Source: Rubellimicrobium rubrum (GTDB lineage Bacteria > Pseudomonadota > Alphaproteobacteria > Rhodobacterales > Rhodobacteraceae). From it: a stretch of DNA of 64,000 bases. Within the stretch, counting starts at the first letter, position 1. Each line of letters begins with the position of its first letter. The stretch lies in NCBI RefSeq assembly GCF_006152115.1, contig NZ_VDFU01000016.1, positions 1 through 64,000 on the forward strand, in the 5' to 3' direction. Shown piece after piece: positions 43,965 through 53,018 of this stretch. The position numbers and the translations under genes were made by a program. Below the pieces are notes generated by a model. The model saw only the letters and a program-made list of their open reading frames with translations. It did no database searches and was not told the origin of the DNA.

Positions 43965-46484
43965 TCAGCCCGCGGTCGTTGCCGCGCGCCCTTGATCCCT
44001 CGCGGCGCCGTCGGCCCCCACGGGTAAGATGTTCCGCGACCCCTGCACCGTCCAGTCGGCCGGATCGAGACGGCGCCCCTCGGCTTCCACCGTCCCATCC
44101 GCCAGAAAGCGGACGGGGCCGTAGTCCGGATCCTCCACGGTAATGTCGCCATCCGTGCCTGAAGGGGTGATCCGGGCGAAGCGGGTTGCGAACGCCTCGG
44201 CTGCGCCATGGAGCCGTTCGGAGCCCAGGCGGAGGAGCCACCAGCCGGACCTCCCCGCGAGCCGCAATTCGCACCTCGCGCTGGGGCCTTCGGTCACGCC
44301 AGACAGTGCCCCGGAGGCCCGGAGCATCAGCCGTCCATGACCGGCCGAGGCCCAGGCCGTGTCGCCCGTCGCCTCGGCACGGTCGAAGGCCGCCGCGGGA
44401 AAGAAGGCGTGCGTGAAGTCGGGCTGCGGCGGCACGCCATCGAAAACCACGAGCGCAAGGTCCCGGTACTGCTGCACGCGCGGCACCGAGGCCGAGCCGC
44501 CCCAGTAGGAGGGCCGTCCGTAGCCGGAATGAATCACCTCGCCCGGGTGGTTGATCCAGACCTGGGCGTCGGGGTCAGTGCCCAGGCGCGCATGGACCAG
44601 CGTTTCCTGATAGCCCCATTCCCCCCAGCGGTAGGCGGCGATGGAGCCCATCGCGTGATCGCGAGTCTTGTGGTGATACAGCTTGGCGATCCGGTCCTGG
44701 CCTTGCGCGAAGGTCCACTCCTGCGCGTCGCCCCCGTCCCAGATTGCGCGCGATGCGAGGTCGGGCAACTCCAGCCCATGATCCCGCAGGCAGAGCGCCA
44801 GTTGCGGCGTGGCGTGGAACCGCGAGCCATAGCTTCCGGTGCCCCAGAGCATCCGCCCGATGGCCGACAGCTCCAGCGTGCGCGAGGCACGGAGAGTGTG
44901 CTCGTAGCTGCGTCCCTGCGCGCCGGTCAGCACGCCGCGATGGGCGGAATTGGCGACGATCTCGACCAGCCGGGCGATCCCGCGTCCCGCACGCTCCCGG
45001 ATATCAGCGTCAGGCGACAGGGCGTAAAGGGCTGTGAGCCCCTTGAGGTCGATGGGGAAGTACGGCGCGGAGTTGAATTCCGCCATCTCCCAAGCCTCGA
45101 AGTGGTCGAGCCAGGCCCGCAGCCGCTCCGCCCCGACGGCGGACTGCTCGGAGCCTTTGCGGCCCGAGCGGGTGAAGGTCGCGTCGGGCAGGAGGTGCCC
45201 GCCCAGATGCGCCGCCGTGTGGAAGAGGAGGGCGTGGTTCTCGGAGAAGTACCACTGCACGTCGTCGCCGGGCTCGTCCATCCAGTAGCGGTAGCCGAGG
45301 ATCGTCTGGTCGGTCCGGGCGCAGAGGTCGTCCCCGAGGAGGTTCGCGAAGCGCATCCGGCACCACAGGAGCGGCACGAGGGCGAAGTCGGCGCAGTCCC
45401 AGCAGTCGTCGATGCGGGGCAGGGAGGCCTCGATCATGGCCCGCGTCTCGGGCCCGCCATCGGCCAGCGCGAGGCGGGCGATGGCGCGCACGGTGTCGGC
45501 CTCTCCGCCCGAGGCCACGGCTTGCAGGGTTTCCTGCGTCCGCTCGGCCAGCGTCGCGGGCACGGGGCCTTGCGGGTGGGAAATCTCCGTTCCGAACACG
45601 CGAGAGGCGGCAAAGCCGGGCACGGCCAACGTCACGTCGAAATGGCGGAAGTCGGCGGGCAGGTTCTCGGCCTGTCCGACCTCTAGCCGGTCGGCCCCGG
45701 CGGGCAGCGTCACCTGGATCGGCGGGAAGGGGTCGTGGGACATGAAGTCCCCCTCGACCCGGATGGTGGCCTGCGTGTCCACAGGCAGGGGCCGGGGCAG
45801 CACCAGTGCCACCGGGCCGCCGTCATGCGAGACGCGGGGGAAGTGCATGGCCTCTAGCGCGGCCTCCACGGCAGCGGCGTGGTCCGGGTCGCCCTCGATC
45901 CGGATGCCGGCTTGCGCGGGCGGACCTTCGAGCCAGTCGAGTTGCGCGTAGAACCGGGTGTCCCGCTCCGCGAGGTCATCGAGGAACAACTCCACGAGGC
46001 TCTCGCCCTCGGGCAAGTCCACCTCGACCTCGGTCATGGTTTCGAAGTTGCGCTTGTACTCGGCGGTCCAGAGGACCTCGGTGCCGTTGACGCGCAGGAT
46101 CGAGCCGCCGCAGGTGGCGAGCCGCAGCCGGGCGCGGCCGGCGCTGTCGCACAGGATCACCGCCTCGGCCCGCGCGGCAAGGCGCGTGGGGCGGAACCAG
46201 AAGCCCGACAGATCCAGCCGGGGCGAGCCGAAGCCCAGGATTGTCCGCATATCGCCCGGGGTGGCCCGCTCATCCGGACGGCGGCCTCGGAAACGGTCGG
46301 CGAAGTCGGTGCGGCAGGGGTATTCGTGGGGGATGAAGTTCTTCTCCTTGGTCAGGAAGAAGAACGGGTCCATCTCGCCCTTCATGGGCCGGGGCGGGAC
46401 GTCGAACCGCTCCTCGGCGATGGGCGACACGCGCCAGGCGGTCAGCGGCTGGCCGGGGGCGAGGGGCTTCAGGTGGCGGCTCAT
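43965..46484 (-). CDS. Unassigned 839-aa protein in the pectin operon, candidate lyase or hydrolase
   Basis: 839 aa from the ATG at 46484, which overlaps the kduI stop (ATGA). No signal peptide or membrane helix, so probably cytoplasmic. The N-terminal third looks like a beta-rich carbohydrate-binding region (FWFRPTRLAARAEAVILCDS). The middle is helical, with conserved-looking His and aromatic residues (WYFSENHALLFHTAAHLGGH, WEMAEFNSAPYFPIDLKG). The late part (EWGYQETLVHARLGTDPDAQ, then VWINHPGE) recalls the beta domain of heparinase-II/III-like and alginate lyases with an alpha/alpha toroid. I do not recognise a named family. Its place between KduI and the transporter implies action on an imported uronate oligosaccharide. 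Confidence 0.8.
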   Translation of the reverse strand: MSRHLKPLAPGQPLTAWRVSPIAEERFDVPPRPMKGEMDPFFFLTKEKNFIPHEYPCRTDFADRFRGRRPDERATPGDMRTILGFGSPRLDLSGFWFRPTRLAARAEAVILCDSAGRARLRLATCGGSILRVNGTEVLWTAEYKRNFETMTEVEVDLPEGESLVELFLDDLAERDTRFYAQLDWLEGPPAQAGIRIEGDPDHAAAVEAALEAMHFPRVSHDGGPVALVLPRPLPVDTQATIRVEGDFMSHDPFPPIQVTLPAGADRLEVGQAENLPADFRHFDVTLAVPGFAASRVFGTEISHPQGPVPATLAERTQETLQAVASGGEADTVRAIARLALADGGPETRAMIEASLPRIDDCWDCADFALVPLLWCRMRFANLLGDDLCARTDQTILGYRYWMDEPGDDVQWYFSENHALLFHTAAHLGGHLLPDATFTRSGRKGSEQSAVGAERLRAWLDHFEAWEMAEFNSAPYFPIDLKGLTALYALSPDADIRERAGRGIARLVEIVANSAHRGVLTGAQGRSYEHTLRASRTLELSAIGRMLWGTGSYGSRFHATPQLALCLRDHGLELPDLASRAIWDGGDAQEWTFAQGQDRIAKLYHHKTRDHAMGSIAAYRWGEWGYQETLVHARLGTDPDAQVWINHPGEVIHSGYGRPSYWGGSASVPRVQQYRDLALVVFDGVPPQPDFTHAFFPAAAFDRAEATGDTAWASAGHGRLMLRASGALSGVTEGPSARCELRLAGRSGWWLLRLGSERLHGAAEAFATRFARITPSGTDGDITVEDPDYGPVRFLADGTVEAEGRRLDPADWTVQGSRNILPVGADGAARDQGRAATTAG

Positions 46485-47326
46485 CGCAGGTCCCTCACCG
46501 GGACGGGGGAGAAGTCCTGATACACCTGGTTCTCGCCCGTCATGCCCCAGACAAAGGCATAGGGGCCGGTGCCGGCCCCCATATGGATCGACCATGCGGG
46601 GGAGAGTACCGCGTCCCCGCCCGCCACCACGAGATGCCGCGTTTCCTGGGGTTGGCCCATGAAGTGCATGACCCGGTCGTCCTCGGACATGCCGAAATAC
46701 AAGTAGGCCTCCATCCGCCGCACATGGGTGTGGGGCGGCATGGTGTTCCAGATGCTGCCCGGCGCGGGGTCGGTGATCCCCATGAGGAGGAGACAGGACG
46801 GCATGACCTCCGGATGGATGTACATGCGCAGCGTGCGCTTATTGGACTTGGCCTCGTCGCCCATGCTGACGGCCTTGGACTGGGCTTGCGTCACGAGGCG
46901 GTGGGGCAGGTCCGCCCCGGCCGGGACGGAGTTCAGGTAGAACAGCGCCGGGTTCCCTGCGTCGTCCGAGGCGAGCGTCACCTCCTGCGCGCCGCGTCCG
47001 ACATAGAGGACGTCGCGCGGCCCCAAGGGGAACGCCTGCCCGTCCAGCGTGACTGTCCCGGCGCCGGTGCCGAGGTTGGCGATCCCGCCCTCGCGCGCCT
47101 GGAACAGCGTGGCGGTTCCGACCTCCGCGCCGTCGCCGATTTCGATGGACGCGTCCGTGGGCACGATGCCGCCCAGCACCATCCGGTCCACATGGGTGTA
47201 GGCCATCCGCGCTTCGCCGGGGGCGAAGATCCCGGGGATCAGGAACTCGGAGCGCAGCTCCTCCGTACCCATGCGGCCCAGTTGCGCGGGCGAGGCGCCG
47301 TAGCGCGTGGTCCAGGTGACGGTCAT
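46481..47326 (-). CDS. kduI: 5-keto-4-deoxyuronate isomerase
   Basis: 281 aa from the ATG at 47326, which overlaps the stop of the GH105 gene. Zinc ligands appear as HTHVRRMEAYLYF (His, His, Glu) with a further His in SPAWSIHMG, as in KduI. The enzyme converts 5-keto-4-deoxyuronate, made from the unsaturated uronate released by GH105 action, to 2,5-diketo-3-deoxygluconate. kduD and later steps are not in this window. The gene is translationally coupled on both sides. Confidence 0.92.
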   Translation of the reverse strand: MTVTWTTRYGASPAQLGRMGTEELRSEFLIPGIFAPGEARMAYTHVDRMVLGGIVPTDASIEIGDGAEVGTATLFQAREGGIANLGTGAGTVTLDGQAFPLGPRDVLYVGRGAQEVTLASDDAGNPALFYLNSVPAGADLPHRLVTQAQSKAVSMGDEAKSNKRTLRMYIHPEVMPSCLLLMGITDPAPGSIWNTMPPHTHVRRMEAYLYFGMSEDDRVMHFMGQPQETRHLVVAGGDAVLSPAWSIHMGAGTGPYAFVWGMTGENQVYQDFSPVPVRDLR

Positions 47327-48408
47327 CGGGTCTCCGGATGGTGCAGCGCCTCTGAGAGGCAGAGGATGGCGAGCGACTGGCCATAGCCCGTGGGCTGGAT
47401 CGGGATGTCGCGGTAGAACTCGAGATCGTGGCCCATGCGAGTGCCGTAGCTCACGCCCCCCACGGTGCCGTTCTCGTCGATCTGGCCCAGCACGTACTCC
47501 AAGGCCCGCAGCCCCGCCTGCCGCGCGGCCTCGGGCAGCCGGCCCTGCCGCCCGGCCTTCATCAGGCCATAGGCGATCCCGGCGGTGGCGCTCGTCTCCC
47601 GGTAGCTTTCGGGGTCGTCGAGAAGCGTGCGCCATGCGCCGTCCTCGGTCTGGAGCGGCAGGAGGGCCTGCGCCTGCGCGGACAGCACGCCCTCAAGGAA
47701 CAGGGCGACCGAGGGCGAGAGGGTGCAAAGCTCCGGCAGGTCGGCCAGCGCGGCGGTGATCCAGGCGTTGCCGCGCGCCCAGCGGGCGCGGGCAAAGTTG
47801 TCCCGGCGCGGAAAGCTCCATCCGTGGAACCAGAGCCCGGTCTCTGTGTCCGCAAGGTAGCGGGTGTGGACCAGCACCTGCCGCTCGGCCTCGTCCACCA
47901 GCGCGCGGCGGCCGGAGGCCTCGCCATAGGCGGCAAGGAACAGCCCCATCATGAAGATGGTGTCGTCCCACAACTCGCCCTCGTTCACCTTGTCGGACAC
48001 GTCGTGCTGGAACCCGCCCTCCACCGTGCGGGGCGCGTCCGCGATCACGCGGTCGGCCCAGCCGTCGAGCGCCCGGCGCCAGCGGTCGTCGCGGGTGCGG
48101 TCCCAGAGCAGCGACAGCGCCAGCATCGGTGCCGTGGTGTTGACGTTGAGCGTGGGCAGCCCCCGGTCCAGCGCGCGGGCGTACCAGTCCTCCAGGATCG
48201 TCCGCAGCCGGGGATCGCCCCCGTCGCGCCAAAGCTGGGCGAGGCCGTAAAGGCCCACGCCCTGCGGCCATTCCCACGACTCGAAGCTGATGTAGTCGCC
48301 GCGCGTCCCATCGAGGTTCGGCTCGTCGAAGCGCCCCTCGTCCCTGAGGTCCACGAGCCCGTTCACCAGCCGGTCGAGCGCGCCGCGCATGAGCGATCCG
48401 TCGAGCAT
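47323..48408 (-). CDS. GH105 unsaturated rhamnogalacturonyl hydrolase (YteR/YesR type)
   Basis: 361 aa from the ATG at 48408, with AGGAGG upstream. The alpha/alpha-barrel signatures include the acidic motif in NEGELWDDTIFMMGLFLAAY (the conserved Asp in WDD), HGWSFPRRDNFARARWARGN and ETSATAGIAYGLMKAG. Such enzymes remove the unsaturated galacturonyl residue from rhamnogalacturonan or pectin oligosaccharides inside the cell. It starts the catabolic operon with kduI and the transporter. Confidence 0.9.
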   Translation of the reverse strand: MLDGSLMRGALDRLVNGLVDLRDEGRFDEPNLDGTRGDYISFESWEWPQGVGLYGLAQLWRDGGDPRLRTILEDWYARALDRGLPTLNVNTTAPMLALSLLWDRTRDDRWRRALDGWADRVIADAPRTVEGGFQHDVSDKVNEGELWDDTIFMMGLFLAAYGEASGRRALVDEAERQVLVHTRYLADTETGLWFHGWSFPRRDNFARARWARGNAWITAALADLPELCTLSPSVALFLEGVLSAQAQALLPLQTEDGAWRTLLDDPESYRETSATAGIAYGLMKAGRQGRLPEAARQAGLRALEYVLGQIDENGTVGGVSYGTRMGHDLEFYRDIPIQPTGYGQSLAILCLSEALHHPETR

Positions 48409-48529
48409 TGTGTTCCTCCTGGCGACGATCCAAGCGGATGCGGCAGGATTGCGCAACCTGTAACCCGCCCCGCCGTCGGGGAAGCCGCCCCTCGCGCAAG
48501 GGCCCGGCTGTGCGTGACGCGACAGACCC

Positions 48530-49684
48530 CTAGCGCCGCGGCCCCGTCCCGAGGGGGGTGGCAGGCGTGGTGGCGGGCACGCGGCCATAGACATGCGGCA
48601 GCGAGCAGGTCTTCAACTCGGGCATCACGCGCTGGCCGAAATGCCGCGCCTCGTCGAGATGCGGGTAACCCGAGAAGATGAAGGCGCGGATGCCCATGTT
48701 TTGATAAGCCTCGATCTCGGACAGCACCTGGTCGGTTGAGCCCACGAGGGCCGCCCCGCAGCCCGATCGCGCCCGGCCGATCCCGGTCCAGAGATGCGGC
48801 TCCACATAGCCGAACTTGTCCGCCAACTCCCGTGTCCGTGCCTGATGCGCGACGCCGAGCGAGATGGAGTCGTGCGCCCGTTCCCGGATCAGCTTGCCGT
48901 ATTCGTCATCCAGAGCCGCCACCAGATGCTCGGCATACTCCCGCGCTTCGGCTTCGGTATCTCGGACGATCATGTGGACGCGGAGCCCGTAGTCCAGCGT
49001 CCGGCCATACCCGGTGGCCCGCTCCGCCACGTCGCGCATCCGCTGGGCGATCTGCTGCTTGGGCTCGGGCCACATCAGGTACACGTCGCAGGCCCGCGCG
49101 CAGAGGTCGAGCGCGTCGGGCGAGTAGCCCCCAAAGTAGAGGAGCGGCCCGCCCTGCTGGTAGGGCCTTGCGGGGTCCGTGGGGACGCCCTTGAAGCGGT
49201 ACACCTCCCCCTCGAAGTCGATGCTGTCCCGCGTCCAGGCCTGCTGTAGGATCTCCACCACCTCGCGCGAGCGGCGATAGCGGAAGGCGCTGTCCGCCAC
49301 CTCGCCGGGGAAATCCGAGGAGATGACATTGAGCGTGAGCCTCCCCTCCAGCATATGGTCGAGCGTGGCGACCGTCCGGGCCAGCATGATGGGCTGCATT
49401 TCGCCGCAGCGGATCGCGGCCAGCATGTTGATCCGCTCCGTCAGCGGCGCCATCCCGGCCACGAAGGACAGCGTGTCCTGCCCGACCTGATAGGACGACG
49501 GGCACAGGATGTTGCGGAAGCCCTGCCTCTCGGCCTCGAGCGTGATGTCACGGCAATGCTCCCAGGAGGAGCGCAGCGCCCCGTCCGGCACGCCAAGCTG
49601 GGCGTAGTCGTCCGAGCATAGCGCCGCGAACCACGACACCTCCAAGGCATCGAGGTCGGGAGAGGTGATAGGGACGACCGACAT
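48530..49684 (-). CDS. LLM flavin monooxygenase, SsuD (alkanesulfonate monooxygenase)-like
   Basis: 384 aa from the ATG at 49684, with CGGAG upstream. SsuD-type marks are VHMIVRDTEAEAREYAEHLV (Arg and His of the active site in LRVHM) and RAFIFSGYPHLDEARHFGQR, containing SGYPHL with the catalytic Tyr. A Cys in NILCPSSYQVGQDTLSF lies near, but not at, the usual Cys position. SsuD enzymes release sulfite from sulfonates using FMNH2. It lies 121 bases ahead of the GH105 gene and is divergent from a GntR regulator. A sulfonated sugar substrate is possible. The only FMN reductase seen is at 13.2 kb. Confidence 0.85.
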   Translation of the reverse strand: MSVVPITSPDLDALEVSWFAALCSDDYAQLGVPDGALRSSWEHCRDITLEAERQGFRNILCPSSYQVGQDTLSFVAGMAPLTERINMLAAIRCGEMQPIMLARTVATLDHMLEGRLTLNVISSDFPGEVADSAFRYRRSREVVEILQQAWTRDSIDFEGEVYRFKGVPTDPARPYQQGGPLLYFGGYSPDALDLCARACDVYLMWPEPKQQIAQRMRDVAERATGYGRTLDYGLRVHMIVRDTEAEAREYAEHLVAALDDEYGKLIRERAHDSISLGVAHQARTRELADKFGYVEPHLWTGIGRARSGCGAALVGSTDQVLSEIEAYQNMGIRAFIFSGYPHLDEARHFGQRVMPELKTCSLPHVYGRVPATTPATPLGTGPRR

Positions 49685-49774
49685 CGCTGACGCTCCGGCA
49701 ATGATCTGGTGGGCTTGCGTAGCATCGGACTTGCCGTGCATCAATGCTGGATCAATTTGCTCTGGCCAGGGACG

Positions 49775-50506
49775 ATGGACGAGGCGACCGAGATGCTGGC
49801 AACCGCGGCGCTGCCGCGCTGGATGCAGGTGAGCGAACGGCTGATCCGCGAGATCGGGGCCGGGCGGCTGGTCGACGGCGCGCGCCTGCCGCCCGAGCGC
49901 GATATGGCGTCCGACCTCGGGATCGCGGTCGGCACCCTGCGCAAGGCCCTCGCGGACCTCGCGGCCAAAGGCTTGCTGGAACGGCGGCAGGGCTCGGGCA
50001 ACTACATCCGCCACCGCACCGGCGTCGCCAGCGTGTATTCCCTGTTCCGTCTCGAACTTGTGGAGGGCGGCGGCCTGCCCACCGCCGAACTGATCGCGCT
50101 GGAGCGCCGGGCGAAGCCGTCGGACGCCCTTGCCTTCGGGCCCTCGCCCGAGGGCCACCGCATTCGCCGCCTGCGCCGCCTGGACGGCATCCCCGTGGCG
50201 CTGGAGGAGATCTGGCTCGACGCGGCGCTGGCACCGTCGCTTCGCGCGGAGGACCTGTCGGAGTCGCTGTACCTGTCGTACCGCGACCTGTTCGGCCTCC
50301 AGATCGCCCGGGTCGAGGACCGCATCGGCGTGGCCTTGGTGCCGGACTGGGCTCTTGGTGCTTTTGCTCCGGCTGCGGGAACGCGGGTCGGCCATATCGA
50401 ACGGGTGGCGGCGCTTCCGGACGGGACCGGGGCCGAATACTCCCGGACCTGGTTCGATCCGGACCGGGCCCGCTACGTCTCGCGCATGACCAGGGAGCCG
50501 GCATGA
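49775..50506 (+). CDS. GntR-family regulator, HutC/UTRA type
   Basis: 243 aa from ATG 49775. The winged helix (VDGARLPPERDMASDLGIAV, GTLRKALADLAAKGLLERRQ) is followed by a UTRA ligand domain with IRRLRRLDGIPVALEEIWLD and LYLSYRDLFGLQIARVEDRI. It is divergent from the SsuD-like gene over 90 bases and likely controls it together with the Gfo/Idh gene, whose ATG overlaps this stop (ATGA). The effector is unknown, probably a sugar derivative. Confidence 0.88.
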   Translation: MDEATEMLATAALPRWMQVSERLIREIGAGRLVDGARLPPERDMASDLGIAVGTLRKALADLAAKGLLERRQGSGNYIRHRTGVASVYSLFRLELVEGGGLPTAELIALERRAKPSDALAFGPSPEGHRIRRLRRLDGIPVALEEIWLDAALAPSLRAEDLSESLYLSYRDLFGLQIARVEDRIGVALVPDWALGAFAPAAGTRVGHIERVAALPDGTGAEYSRTWFDPDRARYVSRMTREPA

Positions 50507-51591
50507 GAACGCTGAACTACGGCCTTGTGGGCTGCGGCATGATGGGCCACGAGCACCTGCGCAACATCGCGCTGGTTCCGGGCGTGCGGGTCGCCGCGGT
50601 GCATGACCCCGTCGAGGCGCAGGCCCAGGCCATGGCGCACCAGGCCGGCGGGGCCGAGGTCGCCCCGAGCTTCGACGCCCTGATCGCGCGGCCCGACCTC
50701 GACGCCCTGGTGATCGCGAGCCCGAACGATCTCCACATGCCCCAGCTTCTTCGCGTCGCCGCGACGCGTCCGCTTCCGGTGCTGGTGGAAAAGCCGCTTT
50801 TCGTATCCGCCGAGGATCGGGCGGGCGTGGACCGGCTGGCCCGCAGCTATCCCGCGCCGATCTGGGTGGCGATGGAGTACCGCTACATGCCCCCGATCGC
50901 CGCCTTCGTGGCCGAGGCGCAGGCCGCGACGGGCGGTGTCCGGATGCTCACGATCCGGGAGCATCGATACCCGTTCCTCGCCAAGATCGGGAACTGGAAC
51001 CGCTTCAACAGCCGGACCGGAGGCACCTTCGTGGAGAAGTGCTGCCACTTCTTCGACCTGATGCGCCTGATCCTCGGGTCCGAGCCGGTGCGGGTCATGG
51101 CGTCCGGCGGACAGGCCGTGAACCACAAGGACGAGCGCTACGACGGCGCGGCCCCGGACATCTGGGATCATGGCTACGTCCTCGTGGACTTCGAAAGCGG
51201 CGCCAAGGCCATGCTGGAGCTTTGCATGTTCGCCGAAGGCTCGCGCTATCAGGAGGAGCTTACGGTCGTGGGTCCGACGGGCAAGCTCGAATGCCAGGTT
51301 CCGGGCCCGTCGCGGTTCTGGCCACCCGAACTGGGAGATCCGCCGGTGCCCCGCCTGATCGCGAGCCCGCGCTGGCCCAAGGGACCGATGTCGTGCGAGG
51401 TTCCGGTGGCCCCCGCGCTCCTCGACGCCGGCGACCACAACGGCGGCACCTTCTACCAGCATCTGCGCTTTGCCGCCGTCGTGCGGGGCGAGGCACGGCC
51501 GGACGTGACCCTGCAGGACGGCCTTCGCGCGACGGCCATGGGCTTCGCGGCCGAGGCCAGCGCTCGATCCGGGCAGTCGGTCGCGTTCTGA
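50503..51591 (+). CDS. Gfo/Idh/MocA-family sugar dehydrogenase
   Basis: 362 aa. Rossmann motif YGLVGCGMMGHEHLRNIALV, the family EKP motif in LPVLVEKPLF, and GGTFVEKCCHFFDLMRLILG near the middle, matching NAD(P)-dependent sugar or cyclitol dehydrogenases. Coupled to the GntR regulator by ATGA. Substrate unknown; a sugar or inositol derivative fits. Confidence 0.88.
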   Translation: MRTLNYGLVGCGMMGHEHLRNIALVPGVRVAAVHDPVEAQAQAMAHQAGGAEVAPSFDALIARPDLDALVIASPNDLHMPQLLRVAATRPLPVLVEKPLFVSAEDRAGVDRLARSYPAPIWVAMEYRYMPPIAAFVAEAQAATGGVRMLTIREHRYPFLAKIGNWNRFNSRTGGTFVEKCCHFFDLMRLILGSEPVRVMASGGQAVNHKDERYDGAAPDIWDHGYVLVDFESGAKAMLELCMFAEGSRYQEELTVVGPTGKLECQVPGPSRFWPPELGDPPVPRLIASPRWPKGPMSCEVPVAPALLDAGDHNGGTFYQHLRFAAVVRGEARPDVTLQDGLRATAMGFAAEASARSGQSVAF

Positions 51592-51788
51592 GCGGTCGTA
51601 GCCCGTCCGTGGCAGGACTCCCGGCCGAGAATCCTGGTCGGTCGCCCCTTTCGCGCCCGAACTGTCGGCCCTGAGCGATGGGTGAACGGAGTCCGCACCA
51701 TTCTGCGCGCCCTGGCCGCGCCGTTAAGTCGCCCTTGAGGTCTTAGAGGGTCAGATGCGGGCAGCCACGAGGATCTGTGAAGGGTGAC

Positions 51789-53018
51789 ATGAACGGCCTG
51801 CTGTCTGCTGCCCGCACCGGCGAACCGACCGACATCATCGACTCTGCCCTGGAGACGGTGCGCCGGCATCTCGGCATGGAGGTGGCCTACCTCAGCGAGT
51901 TCGTGGACGGCCAGACCGTCTTCCGCGCCGTTTCGGCCCCGGGGCTGGAGGGGATGATCAAGCCGGGCGACAGCCGCGCCATCTCTGAGGTGTATTGCAA
52001 GCACATCATCGAAGGCCGGCTGCCGCGGGTGATCCGCGACACCAGAGAGGAGCCTTTGGCCATGGCCATGCCGATCACTGCGGCGGTTCCGATCGGCAGC
52101 CATGTGTCGGTGCCCATCCACCGCGCCGACGGCTCGGTCTATGGGATGTTCTGTTGCCTGAGCCCCCGTCCCAACGCGACGCTTGGGCCGCGCGATCTCC
52201 ATGTCATGGAGCTGTTCGCCTCGATCTCGGCCGAGCAGGTCAACACATCCCTGGCCCGGCGCTCCCGACTCGACGCCATCATGGCCGCCACCGAGGCCGC
52301 CATGGTGCCGGACGGCTTCGACGTCGTCTACCAGCCTATCATCGACCTCGAGGCCATGCTCCCCAGGGGCTTCGAGGCGCTGTGCCGCTTTCGTTCCGTG
52401 CCGTACCGCAGCCCCGACAAGTGGTTCGCCGAGGCCGCCGAGGTCGGATTGGCCGAAACGCTCGAATGCGCCGTGGCCGAAAGGGCGCTCCGCGCCGTCG
52501 GGCACATTCCCGCCTTTGCCTATGTATCGATCAACGCCTCGCCGGCCACCGTGGAAAGCGGCGCATTGGCGCGCATGCTCGCGGAACGGGACGTGTCGCG
52601 CATTGTGCTGGAGGTGACCGAGCAGGCGGTGGTGTCCGACTACGACCGGATTCTGCGCCAGCTTGATGTCCTGCGCGGCCGGGGAATGCGGATCGCGGTC
52701 GATGACGCAGGTGCGGGCTATGCGGGGCTTCAGCAGATCCTGCGGCTCAGGCCGGACCTCATCAAGCTCGACATGTCGCTCACGCGCGATCTCGACGCCG
52801 ACCACGCCCGCGCGTCCCTTGTGGAGGCGATGACCGGCTTTGCGCGCAAGACCGGGGCCGTCGTGGTGGCCGAAGGCATCGAAACGGAGGCCGAGCTTGC
52901 AGCGCTGCGCAGGCTGGGTGTCGAATGCGGGCAAGGCTATCTTCTCGGCCGACCAGAATCCTTGGAGCAGGCGACAGCGCGTGCGCGTGCGGCAGCCCTG
53001 CTCGAACCGGCGTTCTGA
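51789..53018 (+). CDS. GAF-EAL c-di-GMP phosphodiesterase
   Basis: 409 aa from ATG 51789 (GAAGGG just upstream; an in-frame GTG lies at 51777). A GAF domain fills about 10-160 (FVDGQTVFRAVSAPGLEGMI). The EAL domain follows: GFEALCRFRS, SINASPATVE, VLEVTEQAVV, AVDDAGAGYAGLQQILRLRP, LIKLDMSLT and AEGIETEAELAALR. Metal-binding and catalytic positions look present, though DDFGTGYS is varied to DDAGAGYA. It should break down c-di-GMP under control of a small-molecule or light signal. Confidence 0.88.
   Translation: MNGLLSAARTGEPTDIIDSALETVRRHLGMEVAYLSEFVDGQTVFRAVSAPGLEGMIKPGDSRAISEVYCKHIIEGRLPRVIRDTREEPLAMAMPITAAVPIGSHVSVPIHRADGSVYGMFCCLSPRPNATLGPRDLHVMELFASISAEQVNTSLARRSRLDAIMAATEAAMVPDGFDVVYQPIIDLEAMLPRGFEALCRFRSVPYRSPDKWFAEAAEVGLAETLECAVAERALRAVGHIPAFAYVSINASPATVESGALARMLAERDVSRIVLEVTEQAVVSDYDRILRQLDVLRGRGMRIAVDDAGAGYAGLQQILRLRPDLIKLDMSLTRDLDADHARASLVEAMTGFARKTGAVVVAEGIETEAELAALRRLGVECGQGYLLGRPESLEQATARARAAALLEPAF

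Noticed and set aside
47323-51591. A complete sulfoquinovose (sulfo-SMO) pathway
   Set aside because: Only a SsuD-like enzyme is present; the sulfoquinovosidase and known reductases are missing, so it is kept as a hypothesis only.
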